Below are positions 24,889 to 34,289 of a stretch of DNA of 64,000 bases, piece by piece (positions within the stretch are counted from its first letter, which is position 1; the number at the start of each line of letters is the position of its first letter). Location of the stretch: positions 1,798,001 through 1,862,000 of the forward strand of contig NZ_JACIBU010000001.1 of the NCBI RefSeq assembly GCF_014195485.1, written 5' to 3'. Origin of the DNA: Modestobacter versicolor (lineage in GTDB: Bacteria; Actinomycetota; Actinomycetes; Mycobacteriales; Geodermatophilaceae). The translations under genes and the position numbers were made by a program. The notes beneath the pieces were generated by a model, which saw only the letters and a list, made by a program, of their open reading frames with translations, did no database searches and was not told where the DNA came from.

Positions 24889-24942
24889 CCCCTCTGCAGG
24901 GGCCCACGCCGAGCGTGCGAGGCGTGGGGGGCAGAGGGGTCC
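24889..24942. repeat. Double-stem hairpin repeat (GAGCGTGCGA loop), copy 1
   Basis: The inner stem CCCACGCC/GGCGTGGG encloses the ten-base loop GAGCGTGCGA. The outer stem is CCCCTCTGC/GCAGAGGGG. It lies next to the stop of the minus-strand lipoprotein gene and is related to 47776-47834, where two inner pairs are swapped in a compensatory way. Confidence 0.75.
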
Positions 24943-24946
24943 TTCG

Positions 24947-25645
24947 TCAGGAGGTCTCGACCGTGATGGTCGCGGCGCCGATCACGAACTCACCGGCGAG
25001 GGCGTCGGTGCCGAACGTGGTGTTCAGCAGCTCGGCGGCCTCGGCGGACAGCTTCACCGTGGTGCCGTCGAGCACCGCGGAACCGTCGGCGTCCATCGAC
25101 GGCGCGGAGAGGGTGCTGCCGTCGAGGTTGAACAGCGGGGCGCTGGCGACGGCGAGCTGGCCGTTCACCGAGACGTTGCCGAAGAGCCGGGCCGGCTTGC
25201 CCGGGTCGATGGTGAAGTCGGTGAGCTCGACCGTGGTGGCACCGGCGGTCAGGCTCAGGCCGCTGCCCTCGTGGAAGATCGTGCCCTGGACCCACGGGCG
25301 GTAGCCGCTCTCGCGGTCGTAGAGGGTGACCTCGCCGCCGGTGATCGGGAAGGTGACGGTGCCGGTGGCGCCGTCCAGGGTGGCGCCACCGATGACGCCC
25401 GGGGTCAGGCCCAGGGAGGTCAGCGCGTCGGTGAAGCCGGCGTCCAGGGCCACGGCGGTGGTGCCGCCGGGGATCGCGGGGACGCTGGCGGCGGGGGCCG
25501 GGCGGCCGTAGGAGGCGCTGGAGCTCGAGTTGTCGGCGGCCTGCGCGGTGTCGGTGTCGTTGCTGCTGCAGGCGGAGAGGCCGACGACGGCACTCAGGGC
25601 GGCGGCGGCGACGAAGCTCTTGCGGGTGGCGCTCTTGCTGATCAT
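24947..25645 (-). CDS. Secreted lipoprotein of unknown function
   Basis: The 232-residue protein has a lipoprotein signal (ALSAVVGLSACSSN). After a serine-rich linker the mature part is beta-rich, with repeated phrases such as GGEVTLYDRESG and TVELTDFTIDPG. This recalls HtaA-like and other cell-envelope beta domains, but I cannot assign a family. ATG start; the upstream region toward 25722 holds no other gene. Confidence 0.8.
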   Translation of the reverse strand: MISKSATRKSFVAAAALSAVVGLSACSSNDTDTAQAADNSSSSASYGRPAPAASVPAIPGGTTAVALDAGFTDALTSLGLTPGVIGGATLDGATGTVTFPITGGEVTLYDRESGYRPWVQGTIFHEGSGLSLTAGATTVELTDFTIDPGKPARLFGNVSVNGQLAVASAPLFNLDGSTLSAPSMDADGSAVLDGTTVKLSAEAAELLNTTFGTDALAGEFVIGAATITVETS

Positions 25646-25722
25646 GACTACTCCCAGTCGTCGAGCGGGTGAGGCAACGACAGGGGTTCGGGGTCGGCAG
25701 CGGATCCGGATGGGTTCTTAGG

Positions 25723-26553
25723 TCACGAATCGGTCACGGACGACAGAGTTGCCTCCAACGGCTCCGGCTGGGGCCGCTTGGCCGCCCGTCCGTCACCGGA
25801 GGACTCGCCGCGGAGCCGCCGGCCGATCCACGGCAGCACGAACCCGCGCACCCAGGCCAGCTCCTGCGCCACCACCTCGCGGGCGGGCTTCGGCGCCGCC
25901 GGCTCCAGCGGGGTGCGCCAGTCGGTGCGGTCACCGGCGACCGGCACGCCGAGCGCGGCGGCCGCGGCCAGCGCCGTCCGCCGGTGCCCCTCGGCGGTCA
26001 GGTGGATCCGGTCGCCCGGGTCCCACATCCGGGCGTCCTGGAGCCAGGCCGCGCCCCACTGGTCCAGCACGACGGCGCCCTGCCGGGCGGCGATCGACCA
26101 CAGGTGGGCGTTGAAGACGGCGACCCGGCCACGGGTGCGCCGGATGATCGGGGTCTGCCGGGGGTCGACGCCGGTCGCCAGCAGCACGTCGGCGCCGGCC
26201 TCCCGGAAGGAGACGACCGCGGACTCGAGGTCGGCGGCGAGCACGTCGGGGTCGGCGCCGGGGCGCAGCAGGTCGTTGCCGCCGGCCACCAGGCTGACCA
26301 GGTCCGGCTGCGCGGCGAGCGCCACGGGCACCTGCTCGGCCAGCACCTGGGGCAGCAGCCGGCCGCGGATGGCCAGGTTGGCGTACTCGACCCGGCCGGT
26401 GGGCGACGCCGCCGCCAGGTGCCCGGCCAGCCGGTCGGCCCACCCGCGGAACGCGTCGGGGCCGGCCGGGTCCGGGTCGCTCAGCCCCTCGGTGAAGGAG
26501 TCCCCCAGCGCGATGTAGCGCTGCCACGTACGACGGTCGCTGCCCGGTTGCAC
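25723..26553 (-). CDS. SGNH/GDSL-type hydrolase
   Basis: The 276-residue protein has the SGNH blocks: nucleophile in ALGDSFTEG, the NLAIRGR block-II region, AGGNDLL as block III and DRIHLT as block V. No signal peptide is seen, so it is probably cytoplasmic and acts on an acyl ester. The C-terminal 60 residues are basic and outside the hydrolase core. I chose the GTG next to the domain start; it is divergent from the transglutaminase-like gene. Confidence 0.88.
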   Translation of the reverse strand: MQPGSDRRTWQRYIALGDSFTEGLSDPDPAGPDAFRGWADRLAGHLAAASPTGRVEYANLAIRGRLLPQVLAEQVPVALAAQPDLVSLVAGGNDLLRPGADPDVLAADLESAVVSFREAGADVLLATGVDPRQTPIIRRTRGRVAVFNAHLWSIAARQGAVVLDQWGAAWLQDARMWDPGDRIHLTAEGHRRTALAAAAALGVPVAGDRTDWRTPLEPAAPKPAREVVAQELAWVRGFVLPWIGRRLRGESSGDGRAAKRPQPEPLEATLSSVTDS

Positions 26554-26664
26554 GTCCGCTACTGCACCACGCCGTCCCGGCCGCGGCGGCGACGGGTGCG
26601 GCGCCGCACGGCCGACAGGCCCCCGACCCCTGCCGGCAACACGGGACCGCCAGGATGTGCGGTC

Positions 26665-27450
26665 ATGCGCACCGACGTCGCCTGCTCGCTCACCGTCTCC
26701 TCCCCCGTGCCGGCGACCGCGCTGCTGCAGGTAGCGCTGGCGGCCCCCGACGGCGAGCAGCTGACCGTGCTGTCGGGTGGTCAGCCGGTCACCGCGGAGG
26801 AGATCGCCGTCCCGGGGGCGCGGGTGCACCGGCTCCAGCTGGCCGCCGGCGAGACGACGATCGCCTACACCGCGCACGTCGACGCCGCCGGCCCGCCGCG
26901 GGAGGTCACCCCGGCGGCCTGGGCCGAGTACGTGCGCCCCAGCCGGTACTGCCCCTCCGACCAGCTCGAGGGGTACGCCGGCGCCGAGTTCGACCGGTCG
27001 CTGCCGCGCGCCGAGCTCGTCGCCGCCGTCGCGGCCTGGGTCGGCCGGCGGCTGGTCTACACCTCCGGGTCCAGCCGGCCGGTGGACACCGCCGTCGACA
27101 CCCTGCTGCTCGGCCAGGGCGTGTGCCGGGACTACGCGCACCTGACCATCACGCTGCTGCGCGCGCTGGAGGTGCCCGCGCGGCTGGTGGCGGTCTACGC
27201 CCCCGGCCTCTCGCCGATGGACTTCCACGCGGTCGTGGAGGCCGACGTGGACGGCGTCTGGCGGACCGTCGACGCGACCCGGCTGGCGCCCACCTCCTCG
27301 CTGGTCCGGATCTGCCACGGCCGGGACGCGGCGGACACCGCGTTCCTGTCGCTGTTCGGCGGTCGGGCCACGCTGGACCGGATGACGGTCACCGCCACGG
27401 TGGACGGCGACCTCCCGGCCCCCGACGACGAGCCGTTCCCGCTGCCCTGA
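26665..27450 (+). CDS. Transglutaminase-like cysteine protease-fold protein
   Basis: The 261-residue protein has an N-terminal beta region (about 1-85) followed by a transglutaminase core. The catalytic set is visible as GQGVCRDYAHL (Cys), MDFHAVVEA (His) and WRTVDATR (Asp). The ATG has CAGGAT eight bases upstream and no Shine-Dalgarno. Such proteins are often peptidases acting on peptidoglycan or ATP-grasp-linked peptides, but no partner gene is nearby. Confidence 0.88.
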   Translation: MRTDVACSLTVSSPVPATALLQVALAAPDGEQLTVLSGGQPVTAEEIAVPGARVHRLQLAAGETTIAYTAHVDAAGPPREVTPAAWAEYVRPSRYCPSDQLEGYAGAEFDRSLPRAELVAAVAAWVGRRLVYTSGSSRPVDTAVDTLLLGQGVCRDYAHLTITLLRALEVPARLVAVYAPGLSPMDFHAVVEADVDGVWRTVDATRLAPTSSLVRICHGRDAADTAFLSLFGGRATLDRMTVTATVDGDLPAPDDEPFPLP

Positions 27451-27471
27451 GCCGGCCGGGGGCCCGGCGGC

Positions 27472-27741
27472 TCAGCTGCCGGCCGGCGTCACGCCGAACA
27501 GCAGCACGCGCCGCTCGACGTCGTAGTGCACCGTGCCGGTGTTGGTGAGCAGGTCCTGCAGGTTGTCGGCGTCGTCGGGGTCGAGGGTCAGCACCTCCTC
27601 CCAGGCACCCTGGTCGAGCACGAGCTGCAGGGTGTACGTGCCGGGCTTGCCGGGCTCCCCCGCGGTCCAGCTGAACTGGTAGTGGCTCAGCTGGCGCACC
27701 TTGATGGTGTTGTCGGTGACGGGCTGCGGTACCTCGGGCAT
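27472..27741 (-). CDS. Small conserved-looking hypothetical protein
   Basis: The 89-residue soluble protein has no recognised domain. It has alternating beta-type segments (YTLQLVLDQGAW, VHYDVERRVLLFG) and an acidic middle. The ATG follows a strong GAGGAG site, and codon usage is like that of the neighbours, so I think it is real. Confidence 0.7.
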   Translation of the reverse strand: MPEVPQPVTDNTIKVRQLSHYQFSWTAGEPGKPGTYTLQLVLDQGAWEEVLTLDPDDADNLQDLLTNTGTVHYDVERRVLLFGVTPAGS

Positions 27742-27816
27742 GGTCGCTCCTCGTTGGGTGATCCAGGTCACAGCGGCCTACCCCACGTCCGCCGCACCGA
27801 CACCCGGCATCGCCGG

Positions 27817-29046
27817 TCACCCCGCCGCGTCGAGCTCGGCCAGCCGGCGTTCCAGGAACGCCCGCTCGGCGGCGTTGCCCGCCCGCTGCGCCGCCGCGGC
27901 GTAGGCGGCCGCGGCCTCCTCGCGGCGGTCCAGCCGGCGCAGCAGGTCGGCCCGGACGGCGTGCACCAGGTGCCCGGGCAGGGTGAGCTGGTCGACCAGC
28001 GCCAGCCCGGCGGCCGGGCCCTCGACCTCCGCGACCGCGACCGCCCGGTGCAGCGCCACCACCGGGGTCGGGGCCAGCGCGAGGAGCAGGTCGTAGAGCT
28101 GCCGGACCTGCCCCCAGTCGGTGTCGGCGGCGGTGCGGGCGTCGGCGTGCACCGCGTTGACCGCCGCCTGCACCTGGTACGGCCCGGGCTCGCCGCGGCG
28201 CAGGCACTCGCGCACCAGCGCCTGCCCCTCCTCGACCAGTGCCCGGTCCCAGCGGCTGCGGTCCTGGTCGCCCAGCAGCACGAGGTCGCCCTCGGGCGTC
28301 GTCCGGGCCGGCCGGCGCGACTCGCTGAGCAGCATCAGCGCCAGCAGCCCGCTCACCTCCGGCTCGTCGGGCAGCAGCTCGTGCAGCAGCCGCCCCAGCC
28401 GCACCGCCTCCGCGCAGAGGTCCGCGCGGGCCAGCTGGTCACCGCCGGTGGCCGTGTGGCCCTCGGTGAAGACCAGGTAGACGACGGCCAGCACCGGGCC
28501 CAGCCGGGCGGGCAGGTCGGCCGCCGCGGGCACCCGGTAGGGGATCCGGGCGTCGCGGATCTTCGCCTTGGCCCGCACGAGCCGCTGCGCCATGGTCGAC
28601 TCCGGCACCAGGAAGGCGCGGGCGATCTCGGCGGTGGTGAGCCCGCCGAGCAGCCGCAGGGTCAGCGCGACCTGCGCCGCCGGGGCGAGGGCCGGGTGGC
28701 AGCAGGTGAACACCAGTCGGAGCTGGTCGTCGGCGACCGCCCCGGTGTCGGCGGGCTCGTCCTGCGCGTGCAGCAGGGCGGCCTGGGCGTGCCGGTCGGC
28801 GCGCGAGGCCTCGCGGCGCAGCCGGTCGATCGCGCGGTTGCGCGCGGTGGTGACGATCCAGCCGGCCGGGCTGGGCGGGACGCCGTCCTCCGGCCAGCGC
28901 TGCACCGCCGTGGCGAAGGCGTCGGCGACCGCCTCCTCGGCGACGTCGACGTCCCCGAACACCCGCGCCAGCACCGCGACGGCGCGGGCGTACTGCTCCC
29001 GGAACACCCGCTCGACCTCGGCGCCGTCCGGCACGCCCGTGGTCAC
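27817..29046 (-). CDS. ECF sigma factor with C-terminal DUF6596 extension (ECF42-like)
   Basis: The 409-residue protein has sigma region 2 at about 5-80 ([16 protein letters not shown]), region 4 at about 115-175 ([20 protein letters not shown]), and a 230-residue helical, TPR-like extension characteristic of the ECF42 group. The GTG overlaps the stop of the DGPF gene by three bases. ECF42 factors are regulated with a DGPF protein in place of an anti-sigma factor, and the pair is seen here. Confidence 0.92.
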   Translation of the reverse strand: MTTGVPDGAEVERVFREQYARAVAVLARVFGDVDVAEEAVADAFATAVQRWPEDGVPPSPAGWIVTTARNRAIDRLRREASRADRHAQAALLHAQDEPADTGAVADDQLRLVFTCCHPALAPAAQVALTLRLLGGLTTAEIARAFLVPESTMAQRLVRAKAKIRDARIPYRVPAAADLPARLGPVLAVVYLVFTEGHTATGGDQLARADLCAEAVRLGRLLHELLPDEPEVSGLLALMLLSESRRPARTTPEGDLVLLGDQDRSRWDRALVEEGQALVRECLRRGEPGPYQVQAAVNAVHADARTAADTDWGQVRQLYDLLLALAPTPVVALHRAVAVAEVEGPAAGLALVDQLTLPGHLVHAVRADLLRRLDRREEAAAAYAAAAQRAGNAAERAFLERRLAELDAAG

Positions 29047-29390
29047 TCCCCGCCCTGGAAGGGGCGCACCTCGATCGGCAGCCGGGTGGCCCGGGCGAGC
29101 CGGGTGCCCCACCCCATCGCGGCGTCCAGGTCGGGCGCCTCGATGATCGAGAAGCCACCGAGGTGCTCCTTGCCCTCGGCGTAGGGGCCGTCGGTGGTGA
29201 GCACCTCGCCGTCGGTCACCCGGACGACGGTCGCCGTCCCCGGGTCGTGCAGGCCCCCGGCGAAGACCCACACCCCGGCCTCGCGCATCTGCCGGTCGAC
29301 CTCGGTGACGTCGGCCATGATCTGGTCGAGGTCGGCCGGGAGGGGACCGTCGCCGCTGGGCTGGACGACGCTGAGCAGGTACTGGGTCAT
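29043..29390 (-). CDS. YCII/DGPF-domain protein, partner of the ECF sigma factor
   Basis: The 115-residue protein has the [14 protein letters not shown] motif that names the DGPF family. ATG with CAGGAGGAG upstream. It is translationally coupled to the sigma factor gene and is its probable functional partner. Confidence 0.92.
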   Translation of the reverse strand: MTQYLLSVVQPSGDGPLPADLDQIMADVTEVDRQMREAGVWVFAGGLHDPGTATVVRVTDGEVLTTDGPYAEGKEHLGGFSIIEAPDLDAAMGWGTRLARATRLPIEVRPFQGGE

Positions 29391-29474
29391 CGGGTGCTCC
29401 TCCTGGTCTGAGCCGGCCCGTCGCCGGCTCTCACCCTCTGTACGAACGGGGCCCCGCCGGATCGACAGCCCGCG

Positions 29475-30401
29475 TCAGTCGGTCGCGGTGGGCTGCGGGG
29501 CGTGCGGCGGGCGCAGCTCGTCGGGCACCAGCTCGACCAGCTCGTCGGGCAGCAGCGGGAGGTCCAGCAGCGAGAGCTTCACCCGGCTGCGGTCGGCCGC
29601 CCGGGAGTCGGTGATCCGCACCAGCAGGCCGGCGTCGGGCCGGGTGGTCACCTCCACCACGTCGCCGACCCCGCACTCCCCGGAGTAGACCCCGTCGATC
29701 TCCATCGCCGGGCGGCCCCCGGTGATCTGCAGCGACAGCGGCTCCAGCGGGCCGACCATGACGGTGCGGCTGATCCCGGTCATCGGCGCCGACGGAGTGA
29801 CCAGCACGCCCTCGGCGCCCGGGCTCATCACCGGCCCGCCGGCGGCGTAGTTGTACGCCGTCGACCCCATCGGCGTGGAGACGATCAGGCTGTCGCAGCG
29901 GTACCGGCCGTACCGGCGCCCCGACACCGACAGCTCGCCCTCGACCTGCCCCTGGCCGGGCACCCGGGCGAGCACGACGTCGTTGAAGGCGACCGCCTCC
30001 CAGCCGGGCCCCCGCACCACCAGGCAGCTGCGCGGCTCGACGGTCGAGCGGCCGTCGGCCATCGCGGTCAGCGCCGAGTCCAGCTCGCGCGCCTCGACCT
30101 CGGTGAGGAAGCCCAGCCGGCCGAAGTTGACCCCGAGCACCGGCACCGGTTTGGCGGCGACCAGCCGCATGGCGCCCAGCAGCGTGCCGTCACCGCCGAG
30201 GGCGATCAGCCCGTCGACGCTGCCGGCGAGCTCGTCGACGCCCACCGGGGTCACGCCCTGCAGGGACAGCCGCTCGACGTCGGCCGCGCCGGCGACGAGC
30301 TCCACGCCGTGCGACGTCGTCCACGCCGCCACCTGCCGGGCCGCCCCGCCGCAGTCGCGGACCGGGTGCAGCACCAGGCCGATCCGCTTCCCGTCGTGCA
30401 C
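29475..30401 (-). CDS. NAD kinase
   Basis: The 308-residue protein has GGDGTLLGAM, NFGRLGFLTEVE and STPMGSTAYN, the NAD-kinase signature, giving NADP from NAD and ATP or polyphosphate. The GTG lies three bases after the flavoprotein stop, so the two form an operon. Sequence features are of the full-length bacterial type; it may be a second copy besides the usual nadK, which I cannot judge. Confidence 0.9.
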   Translation of the reverse strand: MHDGKRIGLVLHPVRDCGGAARQVAAWTTSHGVELVAGAADVERLSLQGVTPVGVDELAGSVDGLIALGGDGTLLGAMRLVAAKPVPVLGVNFGRLGFLTEVEARELDSALTAMADGRSTVEPRSCLVVRGPGWEAVAFNDVVLARVPGQGQVEGELSVSGRRYGRYRCDSLIVSTPMGSTAYNYAAGGPVMSPGAEGVLVTPSAPMTGISRTVMVGPLEPLSLQITGGRPAMEIDGVYSGECGVGDVVEVTTRPDAGLLVRITDSRAADRSRVKLSLLDLPLLPDELVELVPDELRPPHAPQPTATD

Positions 30402-30404
30402 GGC

Positions 30405-31829
30405 TCAGCCCCGGTAGGTCTCGAGCAGGCGGAGCCAGACCTCGCTGATCGTCGGGTAGGACGGGACGGCGTGCCACAGCCTGCTGATCGGCACCTCCCC
30501 GACCACCGCGATCGTCGCCGAGTGCAGCAGCTCGGCCACCCCCGGGCCGATGAACGTGACGCCGAGCAGCACCTCCCGCTCGGTGTCGACGACCGCGATC
30601 GCCGTCCCGGTGTAGCCGTCGGCGAAGACCGACGCCCCGGCCACGTCGCCGATCGGGTACTCGACCACCCGGTGCGGCAGCCCCTGCTCGGCGGCCTGCG
30701 CGGACGTGAGCCCGACGGCGCCGACCTGCGGGTCGGTGAAGACGACGCTGGGGGTGGCCAGCCGGTCGGCGGTGGCCACCGACGGCGACCAGTCGGCGAG
30801 GTCGACCTGCTCGCCGCGGGCCCGCGTGACGATGGCGTGCCCGGCCTGGCGGGCCTGGTACTTGCCCATGTGGGTGAGCAGCTGGCGGCCGTTCACGTCG
30901 CCGACCCCGTACAGCCACGGCACGCCGGGCACCTGCAGCGACTCGTCGACCTCCAGGTACCCGCCGGGCTCCAGGCCCACGGTGTCCAGGCCGATGTCGT
31001 CGGAGTTGGCCTCGCGCCCGGCGGCGACCAGCACCTCGTCGCCGCGCACCTCGTCGCCGCTGTCGCAGACCAGCACGACCTCGTCGCCGTCCCGACGGGC
31101 GGCGGTGACCCCGGTGCCCAGCTGGACGTCGACGCCCAGCGCCCGCAGCGACGCCTCGACCGCCTGGCCGGCGGCCGGCTCCAGGTGCGGCAGCAGCTGC
31201 TGCCCGTGCTGCAGCAGGGTCACCGCGGAGCCCAGCTGCTGCCAGGCGGTGGCCATCTCGCAGCCCACGTAGCCGCCGCCGAGCACCAGCAGCCGGCGCG
31301 GCGCCTCCTTGGCGCTGGTCGCCTCCCGCGGCGTCCAGGGCTGGACGTCGGGCAGGCCGTCGACCGGCGGGAGGGCCGCCCGCGACCCGGTGCAGACGGC
31401 GACCGCGTGCCGAGCGACCAGCACCAGCTCGCTGCCGTCGGCCCGGGTGACGACCACCCGCTTCTCCCCCGCCAGCCGGCCGTGCCCGCGGACCAGCGCG
31501 ATGCCGGCGCCCTCGACCCAGCTGACCTGGCTCGCGTCGTCCCAGTGGCTGGTGAAGCCGTCGCGGCGGGCCAGCGTCGCGGCCACGTCCTGCTCCCCGG
31601 TGACCGCCGCGGCGGCCCCGCTCACCGCGCGCGCCGCGGCGAGCGCCTCGCTGCCGCGCAGCAGCGTCTTGCTGGGCATGCAGGCCCAGTAGGAGCACTC
31701 ACCGCCGACCAGCTCGCTCTCCACCAGGACGGCGCTCAGGCCGCCCCGGACGGCGATGTCGGCGACGTTCTCGCCGGTCGATCCGGCGCCGAGGACGACG
31801 ACGTCGTAGGTCTGCTCCGCAGTGGTCAC
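30405..31829 (-). CDS. Flavoprotein disulfide reductase (Lpd/MerA-like)
   Basis: The 474-residue protein has FAD-binding GAGSTGENVA, redox disulfide GGECSYWACMPSK (C-x4-C) and NAD-binding GGGYVGCEMA. The C-terminal general-base motif, HPHPTxSE in lipoamide and glutathione reductases, reads VPSYPTISE: tyrosine replaces the catalytic histidine, as in mercuric reductases. It may act on a low-molecular-weight thiol, metal or quinone. ATG start. It is co-transcribed with NAD kinase, which would supply NADPH. Confidence 0.88.
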   Translation of the reverse strand: MTTAEQTYDVVVLGAGSTGENVADIAVRGGLSAVLVESELVGGECSYWACMPSKTLLRGSEALAAARAVSGAAAAVTGEQDVAATLARRDGFTSHWDDASQVSWVEGAGIALVRGHGRLAGEKRVVVTRADGSELVLVARHAVAVCTGSRAALPPVDGLPDVQPWTPREATSAKEAPRRLLVLGGGYVGCEMATAWQQLGSAVTLLQHGQQLLPHLEPAAGQAVEASLRALGVDVQLGTGVTAARRDGDEVVLVCDSGDEVRGDEVLVAAGREANSDDIGLDTVGLEPGGYLEVDESLQVPGVPWLYGVGDVNGRQLLTHMGKYQARQAGHAIVTRARGEQVDLADWSPSVATADRLATPSVVFTDPQVGAVGLTSAQAAEQGLPHRVVEYPIGDVAGASVFADGYTGTAIAVVDTEREVLLGVTFIGPGVAELLHSATIAVVGEVPISRLWHAVPSYPTISEVWLRLLETYRG

Positions 31830-31855
31830 GGGTGCATTGTGATCGACTGACCCCC

Positions 31856-32368
31856 GTGCCTGTCGATGCCGCGGAGTACGCCGCCGCCCTGCGCTCGTAC
31901 GCGGCGGGGGTGGTGCTGCTGACCGTCCGCGACGACATCGACGACGTGGGGACGACGGTCACCTCGCTGATGAGCGTCTCGGCGGATCCCCCGCTGGTGG
32001 CGATCGGGCTGGCCGCCGAGGGGTACCCGGCCGAGGTGCTGCAGTCGATCGGCTCCTGCGCGGTCAACGTGCTGGGCTCCGCCGACGCGATCCTGGCCAG
32101 CCGGTTCTCCTCGGCCGGGCGGCCCTCGGCCCGGCACCTGCTGGAGTCGGTGCCCTGGCGGCGGGCACCGGTGAGCGACGCGATCGTGCTCGACGGTGCG
32201 CTGGCAGCGCTGGACTGCACCGTCTCCTCGGTGGTGGCGGCCGGCAGCCACGTGGTGGTGCTGCTGGCGGTCGAGGGGGTGCCGGTGCTCGCGCCCGACG
32301 GCGACCCGCTGCTGCGGCTGCGGGGCCGGTGGACCGACGGCGCGGGGGCTCCACTCCGCCGTCCCTGA
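31856..32368 (+). CDS. Flavin reductase-domain protein
   Basis: The 170-residue protein has the FMN-binding split barrel of flavin reductases: GVVLLTVRDDIDDVGTTVTS and a later SCAVNVLG. It could supply reduced flavin to a monooxygenase such as the luciferase-like protein at 20101, but it is not next to one. The GTG was chosen at the domain start. It is divergent from the flavoprotein gene. Confidence 0.85.
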   Translation: MPVDAAEYAAALRSYAAGVVLLTVRDDIDDVGTTVTSLMSVSADPPLVAIGLAAEGYPAEVLQSIGSCAVNVLGSADAILASRFSSAGRPSARHLLESVPWRRAPVSDAIVLDGALAALDCTVSSVVAAGSHVVVLLAVEGVPVLAPDGDPLLRLRGRWTDGAGAPLRRP

Positions 32369-32371
32369 CGG

Positions 32372-33274
32372 TCAGCCGCCGCGCAGGACGTCCCGCAGCT
32401 GCCGGGCCACCTGGCCCAGCACCGCCTCCGCGCCCGGCTGGGAGACGGCGGCGACCTGCGACTCCGACAGCGCGGCGACCGCGAACCGCTGACCGTCGGC
32501 GTGCTCCACGACGCCCACCTCGTGCCGCAGGTTGAGCAGGGTCCCGGTCTTGGACGACCAGCGGGCGGCGTCGGTGGCGAAGTCCGGCGTGAGCCGCTGC
32601 CGGTGCAGGTTCGCGGCCAGCAGCGCGCGCACCCGCGCGGCGACCGGAGGCGCGACCGCCGAGGGCAGCCAGAGGGCCTGCAGCAGGTCCACGTGCGCCC
32701 GGGCGCTGCCGGAGTTGGCCCGGGTCACGTCCAGCTGGGCGACGGCGTGACCGCGCCCGCCGGTGCCGGCCGACCGGGCCAGCACGTGCGCCAGGTGCAC
32801 CTCGCCGTCGGGGAACCGCTCGGCCGGGGTGTCGGTGAGGTCGCGGACGACGTGCCGGACGGCGATCCCCTCGATGCCCAGCCGGGCCAGCTCGGCCCGC
32901 ACCCGGTCCGGCGGGGTGAGGTCGAAGAGCGCATCGGCAGCGACCCCGTCGCTGACCGCCACGGCCAGGTACAGCAGGTCGTCGACCGCGACGGTGGCCG
33001 GGTGCCGGAACCGGCTGATGCCCGGCGGCCCGGGTGCGCCGGCGTCACCCGGGCCGACCCGCAGCTCGGTGGCCCCGTCGAGCTCGCCGCGCTCGATGCG
33101 CTCCAGCGTGGCCACCGCCAGCGGCACCTTCACCAGCGAGGCGCTCGGGAACACCGCGTCGGGCTCCAGGCCGATCTCCTCCCCCGTGCCCAGGTCGCGG
33201 ACGAGCAGCCCCGCCCGCAGCCCGGCCCCGCGCAGCAGCGACCGGGCCTCGTGCAGGACCGCGGCCGCACTCAC
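32372..33274 (-). CDS. Beta-lactamase-fold serine hydrolase without signal peptide
   Basis: The 300-residue class-A-like fold has the SxxK motif in PSASLVKVPLA, SDG in place of SDN (AVSDGVAAD) and the KTG motif in SKTGTLLN. No export signal is present, which is odd for a beta-lactamase, and no clear Glu166 loop is seen. The GTG overlaps the LysR gene's stop by three bases, so regulator and hydrolase are co-translated. It may act on a cytoplasmic amide or ester. Confidence 0.85.
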   Translation of the reverse strand: MSAAAVLHEARSLLRGAGLRAGLLVRDLGTGEEIGLEPDAVFPSASLVKVPLAVATLERIERGELDGATELRVGPGDAGAPGPPGISRFRHPATVAVDDLLYLAVAVSDGVAADALFDLTPPDRVRAELARLGIEGIAVRHVVRDLTDTPAERFPDGEVHLAHVLARSAGTGGRGHAVAQLDVTRANSGSARAHVDLLQALWLPSAVAPPVAARVRALLAANLHRQRLTPDFATDAARWSSKTGTLLNLRHEVGVVEHADGQRFAVAALSESQVAAVSQPGAEAVLGQVARQLRDVLRGG

Positions 33275-34161
33275 GCCGGCCACCCGTCGTCCCCGGGGAC
33301 GCCGAGGCAGCGCCCGACCGACGCGTGCAACTCGCCGCGGAGCCGTTCGGCGTCCTCCCGGCCCTGCCCCGCCACGTCGTAGCCGCGCACCACGGCCAGC
33401 TCGCCCAGCGGTCGCCAGTGCAGCCCCAGCTCGTCGGCCTGGACCGCGGAGCAGAGCAGCACGTCGGCCGAGCCGAGGACCTGGGCCGCCGCCGTCACCA
33501 GGGAGCGCGCGACACCGAGCTGGCCGGGGTGCAGGCCGACGGCGTCCCGGAGCCGGGTGAGCCGGTCCCGCACGTGCGGGACGTCGTCCTCGGGCTGCAC
33601 CCAGATGCGGCGCCCTGGACCGCGGTCGGTCCGGCCGGGCCGGAAGGTGTCCAGGTGCACCACCGCCGTCCGCGGGGCCGCCCGGGCCGCCAGGCCCAGC
33701 GGCACCTGCCAGGCTGCCTCCTCCGGCGGCACGGCCACCACCGCCGCCCGCACCTCGGGGGTGAGGGCGAGCTCGGTGCGCCGGGCCGGGCCGGCGTTCT
33801 CCAGCTCCAGGTGCAGGCCGGCCCGCCGGGCGTCCAGCACCAGCTGGGCCAGCACCGGGGCGGCGCAGACCTCGGGCAGGACCAGCCGGAAGGGCCGGCG
33901 CCGGGCGCTGCGCGCCTGCTCGGCCATCGCGTCGGCGAGCTCCACCAGCCGGCGGGCCGACGGCAGCATGTCGCGGCCGAACGGGGTGAGCCGGACCTGC
34001 CGGGAGGTGCGGTCGAACAGCTTCCCGCCCAGGTGCCCCTCCAGCGCGGCGATCCGCCGGCTGGCCACCGACTGGGGGATCCCGCCGGCCGCGGCGCCGA
34101 CGGTGAAGGTGCCGTGGGCGCTGACGTCGACGAAGGCACGGCACCCGGCGAGCACGTCCAC
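33271..34161 (-). CDS. LysR-family transcriptional regulator
   Basis: The 296-residue protein has an N-terminal winged helix-turn-helix at about 1-65 (FTVGAAAGGIPQSVASRRIA) and a periplasmic-binding-protein-like effector domain after about 90. It is divergent from a class A beta-lactamase gene, the arrangement of ampR-type control, and a T-N11-A palindrome lies 12 bp upstream of its start. Effector unknown. Confidence 0.92.
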   Translation of the reverse strand: MDVLAGCRAFVDVSAHGTFTVGAAAGGIPQSVASRRIAALEGHLGGKLFDRTSRQVRLTPFGRDMLPSARRLVELADAMAEQARSARRRPFRLVLPEVCAAPVLAQLVLDARRAGLHLELENAGPARRTELALTPEVRAAVVAVPPEEAAWQVPLGLAARAAPRTAVVHLDTFRPGRTDRGPGRRIWVQPEDDVPHVRDRLTRLRDAVGLHPGQLGVARSLVTAAAQVLGSADVLLCSAVQADELGLHWRPLGELAVVRGYDVAGQGREDAERLRGELHASVGRCLGVPGDDGWPA

Positions 34162-34172
34162 TCGGTCAACCT

Positions 34173-34187
34173 ATGCCGATTCGGCAT
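34173..34187. promoter_or_regulatory. LysR-type operator, perfect 15-bp palindrome
   Basis: ATGCCGATTCGGCAT is a perfect palindrome with the LysR consensus T-N11-A. It lies in the 128-bp divergent promoter between the LysR gene and the beta-lactamase gene and is much less GC-rich than its surroundings. Confidence 0.8.
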
Positions 34188-34289
34188 GGGTGCGCGCACA
34201 TCGGTCTTCGACAGCATCGCTCCCGGCGCGCAGGGTGAGGACGTCGAGCGGCGGGCACCCAGCACGCCGCCGCCAGGAACGGAGGACCC

